A stretch of DNA of 64,000 nt from Oscillospiraceae bacterium (GTDB taxonomy: Bacteria; Bacillota; Clostridia; Oscillospirales; Acutalibacteraceae), in assembly GCA_003514385.1 (NCBI GenBank), contig DOQR01000004.1, positions 517,036 through 581,035 on the forward strand, in the 5' to 3' direction. This document shows, piece by piece, positions 16,807-24,450 of this stretch (the first letter of the stretch is position 1; every line of letters begins with the position of its first letter). The notes under the pieces were generated by a model. The model did no database searches, was not told the origin of the DNA, and saw only the letters and a program-made list of their open reading frames with translations. A program made the position numbers and the translations under genes.

Positions 16807-17151
16807 TCAGAGCATGAAGCTCACTGTTTTGGCGGTTGTGTTGACGCTGAGCACGAGATAGGTGTTGCCCTTTGTGCTCGCCTTGACTCCATACGCGCCG
16901 TCCGATGCGAGAGCCGCATAACCGACCGCCGGGGCGTCCGTGCCCGTATAGGGCATAGTGACAACACCCGAGAGCTGGACGCCCGCATATCCGCCGTTTA
17001 CATTCACGCTGACGCCGCAGAACTTTGCGTCCGCGCCTGCCGCCGAAACGGTATCGTTTGCGCTGACCGCGACGGGCACGCCCGCCTTGAGTCCGCTTGC
17101 CGCCTTGAGAGTTAAAACATTCTCACAAAAACCTTTAGTTGAAACTGACAT
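16807..17151 (-). CDS. capsid decoration protein, DUF2190-like
   Basis: A 114-residue beta-rich protein with the typical LKAASGLKAGVPVAVSANDTV and later YGVKASTKGNTYLVLSV patterns of DUF2190/head-decoration proteins, which bind the outside of the capsid and stabilise it. It sits between protease and capsid genes, its usual position, behind a GGAGGATAATT ribosome site. Confidence 0.75.
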   Translation of the reverse strand: MSVSTKGFCENVLTLKAASGLKAGVPVAVSANDTVSAAGADAKFCGVSVNVNGGYAGVQLSGVVTMPYTGTDAPAVGYAALASDGAYGVKASTKGNTYLVLSVNTTAKTVSFML

Positions 17152-17163
17152 AATTATCCTCCT

Positions 17164-18114
17164 TTAAATTCTGAACTCGCTGTTGCCCGAATGTGTTTCG
17201 GGCTTTGTCGACGAGAGCTGGCTGTTGAGTTTTCCGCCGCCCGAGAAAGCCTTTTTGAGCTCTCTGAGCTGTTCGAGACCGAGGGTGCCGCATATCGCCG
17301 AGAGGCTCTCGCCGCGCATATCCGGCAGAGCCGCCGCGCCCATGCGTATCACATCGCATATGAGCTCCTCGCGGTACTCTTTGCCCTCGCGGGCGAGCTG
17401 TTCGAGCTCGTCGATATAGCCGTAGAGCCCCGCCGCCTCCGCCTTTGTGAGAGTCACTCCCTCATTGGCGCAGGAGAGGCGTTTGACTGTTTTCACCGTC
17501 TGCTCGTCCGCGCGGTAAGACTTCGTAACGCCTGCCGCGGGCTGAGCCGGCACGGCAACAAACGACCACTCATAGGCGTCCGTCGGGTCGCAGAGTATCC
17601 TGTGGCAGAGCTTGCCGCCGTACTCCCTACCCTTTATATGGGCGCACGGATCGGTTCGCCCGTCCTTGCCGCAGATTGAACAGACGCTTCTGCCAACCGA
17701 GCAGCCGACACTCGTCTCTTTCTTTATCCCCGCGTCTATCTCTTCAATAAGCGCGGCGTTCTTTTCGCTGCGCGGCATATAGGCTCTCGCGCAGAGCTTC
17801 GTGTATTTTTCGCCCGCCGAGGTCACTTTGCTCTCGTCTGTCTCGACGCGGCAGGAAAATATCCTCGCCGTCTGATCCCTGCCGCTCATGCTGTGGTCGA
17901 ATATCCCCGTCTTGCCTACAAAAAGTTCGGCGAGCTTCTCGAGCGCGGGAATATCGAAGCGCTCGAAGTCCCTGTCGATTTCATTGTCGCAAAGCACGAT
18001 GCCGAAAGTATAGACCTCGTCGGCGCTCAGCGGCTTTACGGTATAATTGTTGATAAGCTCCAGCTCCTGCGGAGTCGGAGCACCTGAAAGAACGCTGTTC
18101 TGCGTAGTTATCAC
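17164..18114 (-). CDS. prohead protease / scaffold protein
   Basis: A 316-residue protein. The N-terminal 190 residues are a prohead-protease-like domain (GIVLCDNEIDRDFERF, IFDHSMSGRDQTARI, ending WSFVAVPAQPAAGVTK). It carries a cysteine/histidine insert (GCSVGRSVCSICGK..DPCAHIKGREYGGKLCH) that may bind zinc. The C-terminal 120 residues are helical and probably act as scaffold. The GTG start overlaps the portal stop. The exact catalytic residues could not be assigned. Confidence 0.7.
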   Translation of the reverse strand: MITTQNSVLSGAPTPQELELINNYTVKPLSADEVYTFGIVLCDNEIDRDFERFDIPALEKLAELFVGKTGIFDHSMSGRDQTARIFSCRVETDESKVTSAGEKYTKLCARAYMPRSEKNAALIEEIDAGIKKETSVGCSVGRSVCSICGKDGRTDPCAHIKGREYGGKLCHRILCDPTDAYEWSFVAVPAQPAAGVTKSYRADEQTVKTVKRLSCANEGVTLTKAEAAGLYGYIDELEQLAREGKEYREELICDVIRMGAAALPDMRGESLSAICGTLGLEQLRELKKAFSGGGKLNSQLSSTKPETHSGNSEFRI

Positions 18115-19259
18115 TCCCCGTTTTCAATCTCTTTCCTGATTTTTTCCGCCTGCGCCGCATAGAGCTCGGCGCGCGCAAGCTCAACATTGTCCTGAAGAGT
18201 CACATCGTCCCACTCAGCCGTCACCTGCGAGGGCGTTCCCTCGAAGAGCAGATATGTGCGGCATATGCGCTCGATGACGGGTGTTAAAATGCGGCGGTAT
18301 GCGTCGATCTCGCTGGTGAGCACGTCCGCCTGCTGGGTCGACATGCGTTCCGTCGACGACCATGACAGGCCGAGCATGAACGGCGGAAGCCCCGTTTTCG
18401 CGACTATCTGTTCGAGCATCTGGCGCACGGGCACCTCGCTGTCGAGAATCTGATTGTCCGCGCCTATGACCTTTATCTGAACATCGCCGACGGCGACAAA
18501 ATCTTTTACCGCGCCGCCCGTCTGCATCGCCTCGCTCCATTCCTTTGCCACCTGCATGGCGCGCTCTTTGGCGTATGCGCGGTCGAGCGAGTCGTTCTGC
18601 GGCTTATATGTGACCGCAAAGCGGATGTTCCCCATGCGCTCCCAATTGAGCCCGATAGTCTTGTAGATTTTCATGAGTATCCCGCTGACAAACGGCAAGC
18701 CTTTGAGCATCGAACAGCCGCAGACTTCGCCCGGCTGCGGGTTGAGCACGGACAGCAATACAAGCTCGGGTCGCCTGACCGGCGACGGCATACCGACGCA
18801 CGAGGCGGAGAAGATATCCACTCCGACTCCGTCCGAGGCGCGGCGAAGCTCGATGTTTTCGAGCGGAGAGTTAAAGAGCGCCGCGATATGCCCGTCTGCG
18901 TCCGTCACCATCTCGCCGACCGCCGTGCCGCAGGTCAGCAGCTGCTCGAAATAGGTTGAAACAAAGCTTTCGAGTCCGCACTGGTTGCCGCCGACGGGGA
19001 CATTGCGAACGAAATGGTCGAGCTTATGCTGCAGGCGTTCGTCGGCGCATCTGACTTCAAAGCCGCCTGTCAGGCGGACGGTTTTGAATATGGCGGCGTC
19101 GATTATCGGCACCGCTTCGCGCAGGGCGTAATAGAGCCGCGTCTGATTTCCGCCGAGCGGAGTGTAGCTGTCGAGCAGTCCGAGACCCGACGCAGGGCGC
19201 GCCGAAGTCTGCACCGCCGCAGGCTCGGGAACGGTTTTCTTTCTTTTGAACGGATTTAT
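18111..19259 (-). CDS. phage portal protein with probable ATA start
   Basis: This protein forms the dodecameric DNA gate of the capsid. It shows portal features: FEVRCADERL, AVGEMVTDADGHI, PLENIELRR, a long helix region with NWERMGNIRFAVTYKP, and the crown helix WSSTERMSTQQADVLTSEIDAYRRILTPVIE. The first ATG/GTG/TTG in frame is GTG at 19214, which has no ribosome site. An AGGAGG stands seven bases before an ATA codon at 19257-19259, and reading from there gives the basic I-N-P-F-K-R-K-K start common in portals. The coordinates follow that choice (382 residues); with GTG it would be 367. Confidence 0.82.
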   Translation of the reverse strand: MNPFKRKKTVPEPAAVQTSARPASGLGLLDSYTPLGGNQTRLYYALREAVPIIDAAIFKTVRLTGGFEVRCADERLQHKLDHFVRNVPVGGNQCGLESFVSTYFEQLLTCGTAVGEMVTDADGHIAALFNSPLENIELRRASDGVGVDIFSASCVGMPSPVRRPELVLLSVLNPQPGEVCGCSMLKGLPFVSGILMKIYKTIGLNWERMGNIRFAVTYKPQNDSLDRAYAKERAMQVAKEWSEAMQTGGAVKDFVAVGDVQIKVIGADNQILDSEVPVRQMLEQIVAKTGLPPFMLGLSWSSTERMSTQQADVLTSEIDAYRRILTPVIERICRTYLLFEGTPSQVTAEWDDVTLQDNVELARAELYAAQAEKIRKEIENGE

Positions 19260-19298
19260 TGTTATTCCTCCTTTTCATGACGGCCGACCGCCCGACCG

Positions 19299-20573
19299 TC
19301 ATCTGCTCATGGCGAGCGCGAAAAAGCCGTCCTCTTCGTGCGCGAGCACTGTGGAGACGAAATAGCGCACATCGTCCATGGCGTGGTCGTATTCCTTTCT
19401 CGGAGCATCGCGTGCGGCAGTGTTATCCCATCTGTAGAGGGAAAATTCCCGAAGGCAGTCCGTGCATGACTGCGAGAAAAGGATGCGCCGCTCCTTGAGG
19501 GCATCCGAAACGCGGCGGATGCCGTCTATAACGTCGTTTTTTGCGGGCACGGCGCGGAATCTGCCGTGGCGGCGTATACATTCGAGAAAGCTCGCGGCGG
19601 AGGGGTCGGCTATGACCGCCTCTATGTTGAGGTCGCCCGCAAGCTGTTCGAGCGCGGCGTAATGCTCCTCGTCGGTGCGCTGCTCACCCTCCCTGCGGCT
19701 GTCGAAATAATATTCGTTCAGCCTGTACCACCGTCCGCCGTACTCGCCCCAGAGTCCGAACGACGACGGGTTGACCGTACCGTAATCGCAGGAGATGAAG
19801 TAGCGCGACGGTATGCCCTCAGGCTCCGCGACATGAACCGAGCGCGAAAAGAATGGATAGACAAGCCCCTGCGCCGCGACCCATTTGCCCAAAACGAAGC
19901 GGTCATAGAATGCGCCGCTGTAAAGACTCTCGTATCTGCGCTTTATTGCGGGCGTGAGCGACGGATTGTCATCCATGGTGAAGTGGAGATACAGACAGTT
20001 TTTCTCTCCGCTCTTTTTTATCCACTCCTCGTAGAACCAGTGCAGAGGCGTGTCGGGGTTGCAGTTGAACCACAGTTTAGACCCGTCGAGCGAGCAGCGC
20101 GCGAGAGCCTGTTCAACAAACGACCGCGGCATCAGGGCGACCTCGTCGAGCAGAACGCCGCCGAGCGTCATGCCCTGAATGAGCGCCGCCGAGCCCTCGT
20201 CCTTGCCCCCGAAGAGGTAAAAGCGGTTGCGCCTGCCGGAGTATTCTATCTCCACCAGATGCTGAGACAGCTTCTCGCGGCAGTCGAAGCCGAGCCGGCG
20301 CAGGACGGGCAGAATCGGCGTGATTATGTTTCTCCTAAGCGAAGTCACCGTCTTGCCGCACAGCGCAAAAGATGTATCGTCAAACGCCGAAAACGCCCAC
20401 GCGACAAATGAGACGGACATACACACCGTCTTGCCGGATCGCACCGCGCCGTCGCAGATTATCGCGTCAAAATTTCTGTCCGGGCTCGACGGGCACCACC
20501 ACGAGAGCACCCGAAGCTGCTTTTCCGAGAAGCTCTCAAAAGTGTTATTTTTGCGTTTACTCACCCGCATCAT
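19299..20573 (-). CDS. terL: terminase large subunit
   Basis: A 424-residue DNA-packaging motor. The ATPase domain shows Walker A GAVRSGKT (residues 42-49) and Walker B GVLLDEVAL. The nuclease domain keeps its acidic residues in FISCDYGTVNPSS, AVIADPSAASF and YDHAMDDVRYF. Both activities therefore look intact. The start MMRVSK overlaps the end of terS in a different frame; longer readings run through terS and were rejected. An intact TerL argues that this cassette is not simply dead. Confidence 0.93.
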   Translation of the reverse strand: MMRVSKRKNNTFESFSEKQLRVLSWWCPSSPDRNFDAIICDGAVRSGKTVCMSVSFVAWAFSAFDDTSFALCGKTVTSLRRNIITPILPVLRRLGFDCREKLSQHLVEIEYSGRRNRFYLFGGKDEGSAALIQGMTLGGVLLDEVALMPRSFVEQALARCSLDGSKLWFNCNPDTPLHWFYEEWIKKSGEKNCLYLHFTMDDNPSLTPAIKRRYESLYSGAFYDRFVLGKWVAAQGLVYPFFSRSVHVAEPEGIPSRYFISCDYGTVNPSSFGLWGEYGGRWYRLNEYYFDSRREGEQRTDEEHYAALEQLAGDLNIEAVIADPSAASFLECIRRHGRFRAVPAKNDVIDGIRRVSDALKERRILFSQSCTDCLREFSLYRWDNTAARDAPRKEYDHAMDDVRYFVSTVLAHEEDGFFALAMSR

Positions 20574-21051
20574 CCCCGCGCAGAGCACGCGCACTGCGGT
20601 CAAGCGCGGTCAAAAAGTCCGGGTTCTCACCTGCCGAGGCGGCGTTACTCAGCTCGCAAAGTCGGTCGAGCGCTTTGAGTCGATCGAAAAATTTGACCTC
20701 TATTCCCCCGCTCTTCGGGCGTTTGATATCCGATATCATCGTCAGGTCCAGTTTTTCTATCTCCGACCCGTCCGGCAGCTCGTCCGACAAAATGAGCTTC
20801 ACCGCGTCCGCAACGCTCCCGAAAGCGAGCCTGCGGTAGCCCTCCGTGACTTCCGCCAGCTTCGCGTCGCGCTCGTTTTCAAGATTCGCTATTCGCCGTT
20901 TGATTTCCGGGTCAGCGAGCAGCTTCATCGCCGTTCGCTCCGGGTGGACGGAATAGCCCGCCCGCGCAGCCGACGCGCGCGGTTCGCGGGACGCGACAAA
21001 GAAGCGGCAAAAAATCTCCTCTTTCGGCGAAAGCGGTTCTTTCTTTTTCAT
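20557..21051 (-). CDS. terS: terminase small subunit
   Basis: A 164-residue protein of the Terminase_2 type: the N-terminal DNA-binding part has PKEEIFCRFFVASREPRASAARAGYS and NPE-like DPEIKRRIANL, and the rest is helical for oligomerisation. It recognises DNA for packaging initiation. It is the first gene of the structural operon, with GAGGAGATGAGAGT before the ATG. A 46-base inverted repeat lies 73 bases upstream. Confidence 0.88.
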   Translation of the reverse strand: MKKKEPLSPKEEIFCRFFVASREPRASAARAGYSVHPERTAMKLLADPEIKRRIANLENERDAKLAEVTEGYRRLAFGSVADAVKLILSDELPDGSEIEKLDLTMISDIKRPKSGGIEVKFFDRLKALDRLCELSNAASAGENPDFLTALDRSARALRGDDAGE

Positions 21052-21124
21052 ACTCTCATCTCCTCATCTATATTCACGTGCTCTTCGGCGGCGGTCTCCG
21101 AAGCGCCCGTCACCCATAGCGAAA

Positions 21125-21170
21125 ACGCCCCGATTTTTTGCATATCGGCGTGCAAAAAACGGCGGGGCGT
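21125..21170. repeat. 46-base two-part inverted repeat upstream of terS
   Basis: ACGCCCCG (21125-21132) pairs with CGGGGCGT (21163-21170), and inside it TTTTTTGCA (21134-21142) pairs with TGCAAAAAA (21151-21159). On the minus strand the outer stem ends in TTTT, so it could act as an attenuator in the terS leader or as a binding site. No housekeeping promoter was recognised between it and terS. Confidence 0.55.
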
Positions 21171-21302
21171 CAATAAAGTTCATATTTTATTAATATTTAT
21201 AGAAACAAAAAGTCTGTTTTCGCCTGTTTTCAGGCATTTTTCGGCTGATTTTCCCCGTTTTCGGTGATTGCCGCCGATTACGCAAGATTTTTGCTCTTTT
21301 GC

Positions 21303-21331
21303 TTGACTTTTGAGGTTGTGGGGTATAAACT
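21303..21331 (+). promoter_or_regulatory. probable mgtE promoter
   Basis: TTGACT (21303-21308), a 17-base spacer and TAAACT (21326-21331). It would give a leader of nearly 200 bases before mgtE. The rest of 21172-21302 shows no gene that can be supported. Confidence 0.55.
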
Positions 21332-21356
21332 AATGTAGGAGTGCGAAAAGTGCTCC

Positions 21357-21374
21357 CGTCGGGCTTTCCCGACG
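21357..21374. other. 7-bp perfect hairpin in the mgtE leader
   Basis: CGTCGGG and CCCGACG flank a CTTT loop, followed by CAAAAATTTTTG. It may be part of a folded leader RNA. Confidence 0.5.
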
Positions 21375-21480
21375 CAAAAATTTTTGAAAAGTGGTGAAAT
21401 TTTTTGGGCAGCGACAAACCTAAGCCGCGAAGTTGGCAAACTAAAAATAAAGCTGTGGGGTCACGCCCGAAAAAGTTCGA

Positions 21481-21504
21481 CCGATAAAAAAATCGGCTCT
21501 TTTT
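21481..21504 (+). terminator. attenuator-like hairpin just before mgtE
   Basis: CCGAT pairs with ATCGG around an A-rich loop and is followed by CTC and a run of five T. It stands 30 bases upstream of the mgtE start, where an intrinsic terminator would act as a switch. Confidence 0.5.
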
Positions 21505-21534
21505 GCGTGCGCCTCACGGAGAAAGAGGTGCAAT

Positions 21535-22887
21535 ATGAGCCGTGATATCCTGGAAAATATCAGCACACTGTTGGCGGAGGGCAAACTTGCCGATCTGCGT
21601 GAACAGCTGTGCGACATGAACGTCGTTGATATAGCGCAGGCGATGGAATCGCTCCCGGAAGACGAGCTTCTGCGGATATTCCGCATCCTCCCCAAAGACA
21701 TATCGGCGGACGTTTTTTCTTATCTTGAGCCCGATTCTCAGGCGCAGCTGCTGAATCTCATAACAGATACGGAGCTTGAGAACCTGCTCGACGACATGTT
21801 CCTTGACGACACTGTCGACTTCCTCGAAGAAGTCCCGGCAAACGTCGTGCGCCGCGTGCTCGCAAAGGCAGACAGCGAGACGAGGTGCCTGATAAACAGA
21901 TTTTTGAAATATCCCGAAAACAGCGCAGGTTCGATAATGACCATTGAGATGGTCGAGTTGCATGACTTTTTCACAGTCGGTCAGGCAATCGAACACATAC
22001 GCTCGACCGCCGTCGACAAAGAGACGGTCTACACCTGCTTCTGCATCGACGACAAGCGCCATCTTATCGGCACGGTCGCCCTGCATACGCTGCTGATGGC
22101 AAAAGACAACGAGCTTATCCGCGACATAATGGACACCGACTCCCAGCTCATCTGCGTCAACACGCTCGACGACCAGGAGAAAGTCGCAGACATAGCGAGA
22201 AAATACGACCTGCTCTCCGTCCCCGTTGTTGACAATGAGGCGAGGCTCGTCGGCATAATCACGATAGACGACATCGTCGACGTCATCGAGGACGAGAACA
22301 CCGAGGACTTCGAGAAGATGGCAATGCTTCATCCCTCGGACGACAACTACCTCAAGACGGGCGTTTTCAAGCTCGCAAAGAACAGAATCCTCTGGCTTCT
22401 GGTGCTCATGGTCTCGGCGACTTTTACAGGCAAGATAATCGAAAACTATGAAAATATGCTCGCGGCAGTCGCGGGACTCACCGCCTGCATACCGATGCTC
22501 ATGGACACGGGCGGAAACGCCGGCAATCAGGTCTCGACGCTGATAATCCGCGGTCTTGCGCTCGGCGAGATCCACCCGAAGGACTATCTGAAGATAGTGT
22601 TCAAAGAGATAAGAGTCGCGCTCATCTGCGGACTGACCCTCGCGGCAGTCAACATCGGCAGAATGATGCTCTTCTCCTCCGGCGGAATGCCCGTTTATCT
22701 TGTCGTTTCGGCTGCAATGGTCTGCGCGGTCATAGTAGCGAAAATAATCGGATGCACCCTGCCGATAATCGCAAAGATGATAAAGCTCGACCCCGCGCTC
22801 ATGGCAGGACCGATGATAACGACAATAGTCGATATGGTCACCCTGCTCATCTACTTCGCACTCGCAAAAGCGTTCCTCGCGATATAA
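21535..22887 (+). CDS. mgtE: magnesium transporter MgtE
   Basis: A 450-residue protein with full MgtE layout: an N-terminal helical domain (LLAEGKLADLREQL, ALPEDELLRIFRILP-like), two CBS domains (about 135-255, with LIGTVALHTLL and VVDNEARLVGIITIDDIVDVIEDE), and five C-terminal membrane helices with the pore signature MDTGGNAGNQVSTL. It imports Mg2+ and gates on internal Mg2+ through the CBS region. The ATG follows AGAGGTGCAAT. The long leader with a terminator-like hairpin suggests transcript attenuation. Confidence 0.97.
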   Translation: MSRDILENISTLLAEGKLADLREQLCDMNVVDIAQAMESLPEDELLRIFRILPKDISADVFSYLEPDSQAQLLNLITDTELENLLDDMFLDDTVDFLEEVPANVVRRVLAKADSETRCLINRFLKYPENSAGSIMTIEMVELHDFFTVGQAIEHIRSTAVDKETVYTCFCIDDKRHLIGTVALHTLLMAKDNELIRDIMDTDSQLICVNTLDDQEKVADIARKYDLLSVPVVDNEARLVGIITIDDIVDVIEDENTEDFEKMAMLHPSDDNYLKTGVFKLAKNRILWLLVLMVSATFTGKIIENYENMLAAVAGLTACIPMLMDTGGNAGNQVSTLIIRGLALGEIHPKDYLKIVFKEIRVALICGLTLAAVNIGRMMLFSSGGMPVYLVVSAAMVCAVIVAKIIGCTLPIIAKMIKLDPALMAGPMITTIVDMVTLLIYFALAKAFLAI

Positions 22888-22893
22888 AAAATT

Positions 22894-22927
22894 ATCCTCC
22901 GTACATTTTGGTGTATGGAGGATTTTT
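22894..22927 (+). terminator. mgtE terminator
   Basis: ATCCTCCGTACA pairs with TGTATGGAGGAT (one wobble) and runs into TTTTT, six bases after the mgtE stop codon. Confidence 0.85.
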
Positions 22928-23053
22928 ATGTTTTGTATGGCGCGGATTGTATGTCATTTAAAATTCGAGGCAATAGCCACTCAGTCTACGCTTCGCGTAT
23001 CCGGCTCCCATACAGGGGAGCCTATGTCAAGAATTCGTCGAAGATAACAATAT
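22928..23053. other. intergenic stretch with two tandem hairpins
   Basis: No gene is seen. TACGC-TTC-GCGTA (22987-22999) and GGCTCCC...GGGAGCC (23003-23022) are two perfect hairpins in tandem that look the same from either strand. They may be a small RNA or a decayed repeat. Confidence 0.35.
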
Positions 23054-23085
23054 AAAAAGTGCCCCGCACTTTCGTGCGGGGCACT
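23054..23085 (-). terminator. gap terminator
   Basis: A perfect 12-bp stem (AGTGCCCCGCAC with GTGCGGGGCACT, loop TTTC) followed on the minus strand by a T-run, just after the GAPDH stop. Confidence 0.92.
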
Positions 23086-23097
23086 GAACTTAGCTGA

Positions 23098-24171
23098 TTA
23101 CTTGCTGAGCTCTGCGAAATACTTGATGGTTCTGACCATCTGGCTGGTGTAGGAGTTCTCGTTGTCGTACCACGAAACAACCTGAACCTCATACAGATCG
23201 TCAGCGATCTTAGCAACCATGGTCTGAGTTGCATCGAAGAGAGAGCCGAATCTCATGCCGATAACATCAGAGGAAACGATCGGATCCTCATTGTAGCCGA
23301 AGGAAGCGGAAGCAGCAGCCTTCATAGCAGCGTTGATGCCTTCCTTAGTCACATCGCTACCCTTGACAACAGCGGTAAGGATAGTGGTGGAGCCGGTCGG
23401 CACGGGAACTCTCTGAGCGGAGCCGATAAGCTTGCCGTTGAGCTCAGGGATAACAAGGCCGATAGCCTTAGCAGCGCCGGTCGAGTTGGGAACGATGTTG
23501 GCAGCGCCTGCACGGGCACGTCTCTTGTCGCCCTTTCTGTGGGGACCGTCGAGGATCATCTGATCGCCGGTATAAGCGTGGATGGTGGACATGATACCGC
23601 TCTGGATGGGAGCGTAATCGTTAAGAGCCTTAGCCATGGGAGCAAGGCAGTTGGTGGTGCAGGAAGCTGCACTGATGATGGTGTCGTCAGCATTGAGGGT
23701 GTCCTCGTTGACGCTGAAGACGATGGTCTTGAGGTCATTGCCTGCGGGAGCAGAGATAACGACCTTCTTAGCGCCTGCATCGATGTGAGCCTGGCTCTTA
23801 GCCTTGGAGCAGTAGAAGCCGGTGCACTCAAGAACAACATCAACGTCAAGCTCGCCCCAGGGAAGATCCTTCGCGTTGGGCATAGCATAGATGGTGATCT
23901 CCTTACCGTCAACTATGATAGCGCCGGGAACCTTGACAGTCTTGCCGTCCTCTTCATACTCAGCAGCCTTGAAGTCTACGGTGTGAAGATTCTCGCCTAT
24001 TCTTCCGCAATAGCCGCCCTGAGCGGTATCGTACTTGAGAAGGTTTGCAAGCATCTCGGGGCTGGTAAGATCGTTGATAGCAACAACCTCGTAGCCCTCT
24101 GCGCCGAACATCTGACGGAATGCAAGACGACCGATACGGCCAAAGCCGTTAATAGCAACTTTAACTGACAT
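23098..24171 (-). CDS. gap: glyceraldehyde-3-phosphate dehydrogenase
   Basis: A 357-residue type I GAPDH, the NAD-dependent glycolytic enzyme. The NAD motif INGFGRIGR (7-15) and the catalytic Cys171 in SAASCTTNC are present, with the phosphate-site [19 protein letters not shown] and [12 protein letters not shown] strands. It is about 20 residues longer than typical because of a small insert near residues 68-83 ([15 protein letters not shown]). Codon use is strongly biased, as in a highly expressed gene. It is monocistronic with its own promoter and strong terminator. Confidence 0.97.
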   Translation of the reverse strand: MSVKVAINGFGRIGRLAFRQMFGAEGYEVVAINDLTSPEMLANLLKYDTAQGGYCGRIGENLHTVDFKAAEYEEDGKTVKVPGAIIVDGKEITIYAMPNAKDLPWGELDVDVVLECTGFYCSKAKSQAHIDAGAKKVVISAPAGNDLKTIVFSVNEDTLNADDTIISAASCTTNCLAPMAKALNDYAPIQSGIMSTIHAYTGDQMILDGPHRKGDKRRARAGAANIVPNSTGAAKAIGLVIPELNGKLIGSAQRVPVPTGSTTILTAVVKGSDVTKEGINAAMKAAASASFGYNEDPIVSSDVIGMRFGSLFDATQTMVAKIADDLYEVQVVSWYDNENSYTSQMVRTIKYFAELSK

Positions 24172-24222
24172 TTGAATTCCTCCGTTGTTAGTATAATTGG
24201 TTATTGGTTATATACCTCATAT

Positions 24223-24251
24223 ATTTTAGCCGTTTTTGTCCTCATATGCAA
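24223..24251 (-). promoter_or_regulatory. gap promoter
   Basis: On the minus strand TTGCAT (24246-24251), 17 bases, TAAAAT (24223-24228), leaving a 50-base leader before a GGAGG ribosome site. Positions 24252-24450 hold no recognisable gene. Confidence 0.7.
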
Positions 24252-24450
24252 GCAATTTGATAAAATTTTACAGATACAGGAAAAGTTTCGTTAATCTGCC
24301 CAAAATATTGTATCATAAAGCCCAAAAGGACATAATACTGCCGAAAATCCGGCGCGGATATTTTGACATATCGGCATCATTATTTTGCCTTTCAAAACAA
24401 AATCTCCCTGCCTTCAAAAAGCAGGGAGTTTGCATTTCTTATTTTCGGTC

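Larger units (their letters stand above)
9371..21051 (-). mobile_element. compact phage-derived particle cassette (tail-less, no integrase)
   Basis: All genes run on the minus strand: terS, terL, portal, protease, decoration protein, major capsid protein, two connectors, a tail-terminator/fibre chimera, then a sigma4-XRE regulator, fibre and adhesin genes, amidase, holin-associated protein, holin and a tiny membrane peptide. Every frame is open and the genes are tightly packed, many overlapping by a few bases. No integrase, excisionase, CI-type repressor, replication gene, tail tube, tape measure or baseplate hub is present, and no att-like flanking repeat was seen. It could be a deleted prophage or a domesticated particle (GTA- or PBSX-like). 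Confidence 0.8.

Noticed and set aside
18214..18540. Arginine-rich ORF inside the portal gene
   Set aside because: It lies fully within the portal frame on the same strand, with low-complexity composition typical of a shifted GC-rich frame.
9324..21200. att sites flanking the phage cassette
   Set aside because: No direct repeat of useful length was found between the two flanks, and no tRNA gene adjoins the cassette.
21338..21356. CIRCE (HrcA) operator
   Set aside because: GGAGTGC-GAAAA-GTGCTCC looks similar, but the arms are not complementary beyond four bases.
21190..21417. A 75-residue basic ORF upstream of terS
   Set aside because: It starts at TTG without a ribosome site, is low-complexity and overlaps the probable mgtE promoter and a hairpin on the other strand.
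21330..21534. M-box (Mg2+) riboswitch before mgtE
   Set aside because: The conserved M-box core was not found by eye. Only an unassigned attenuator-like leader is reported.
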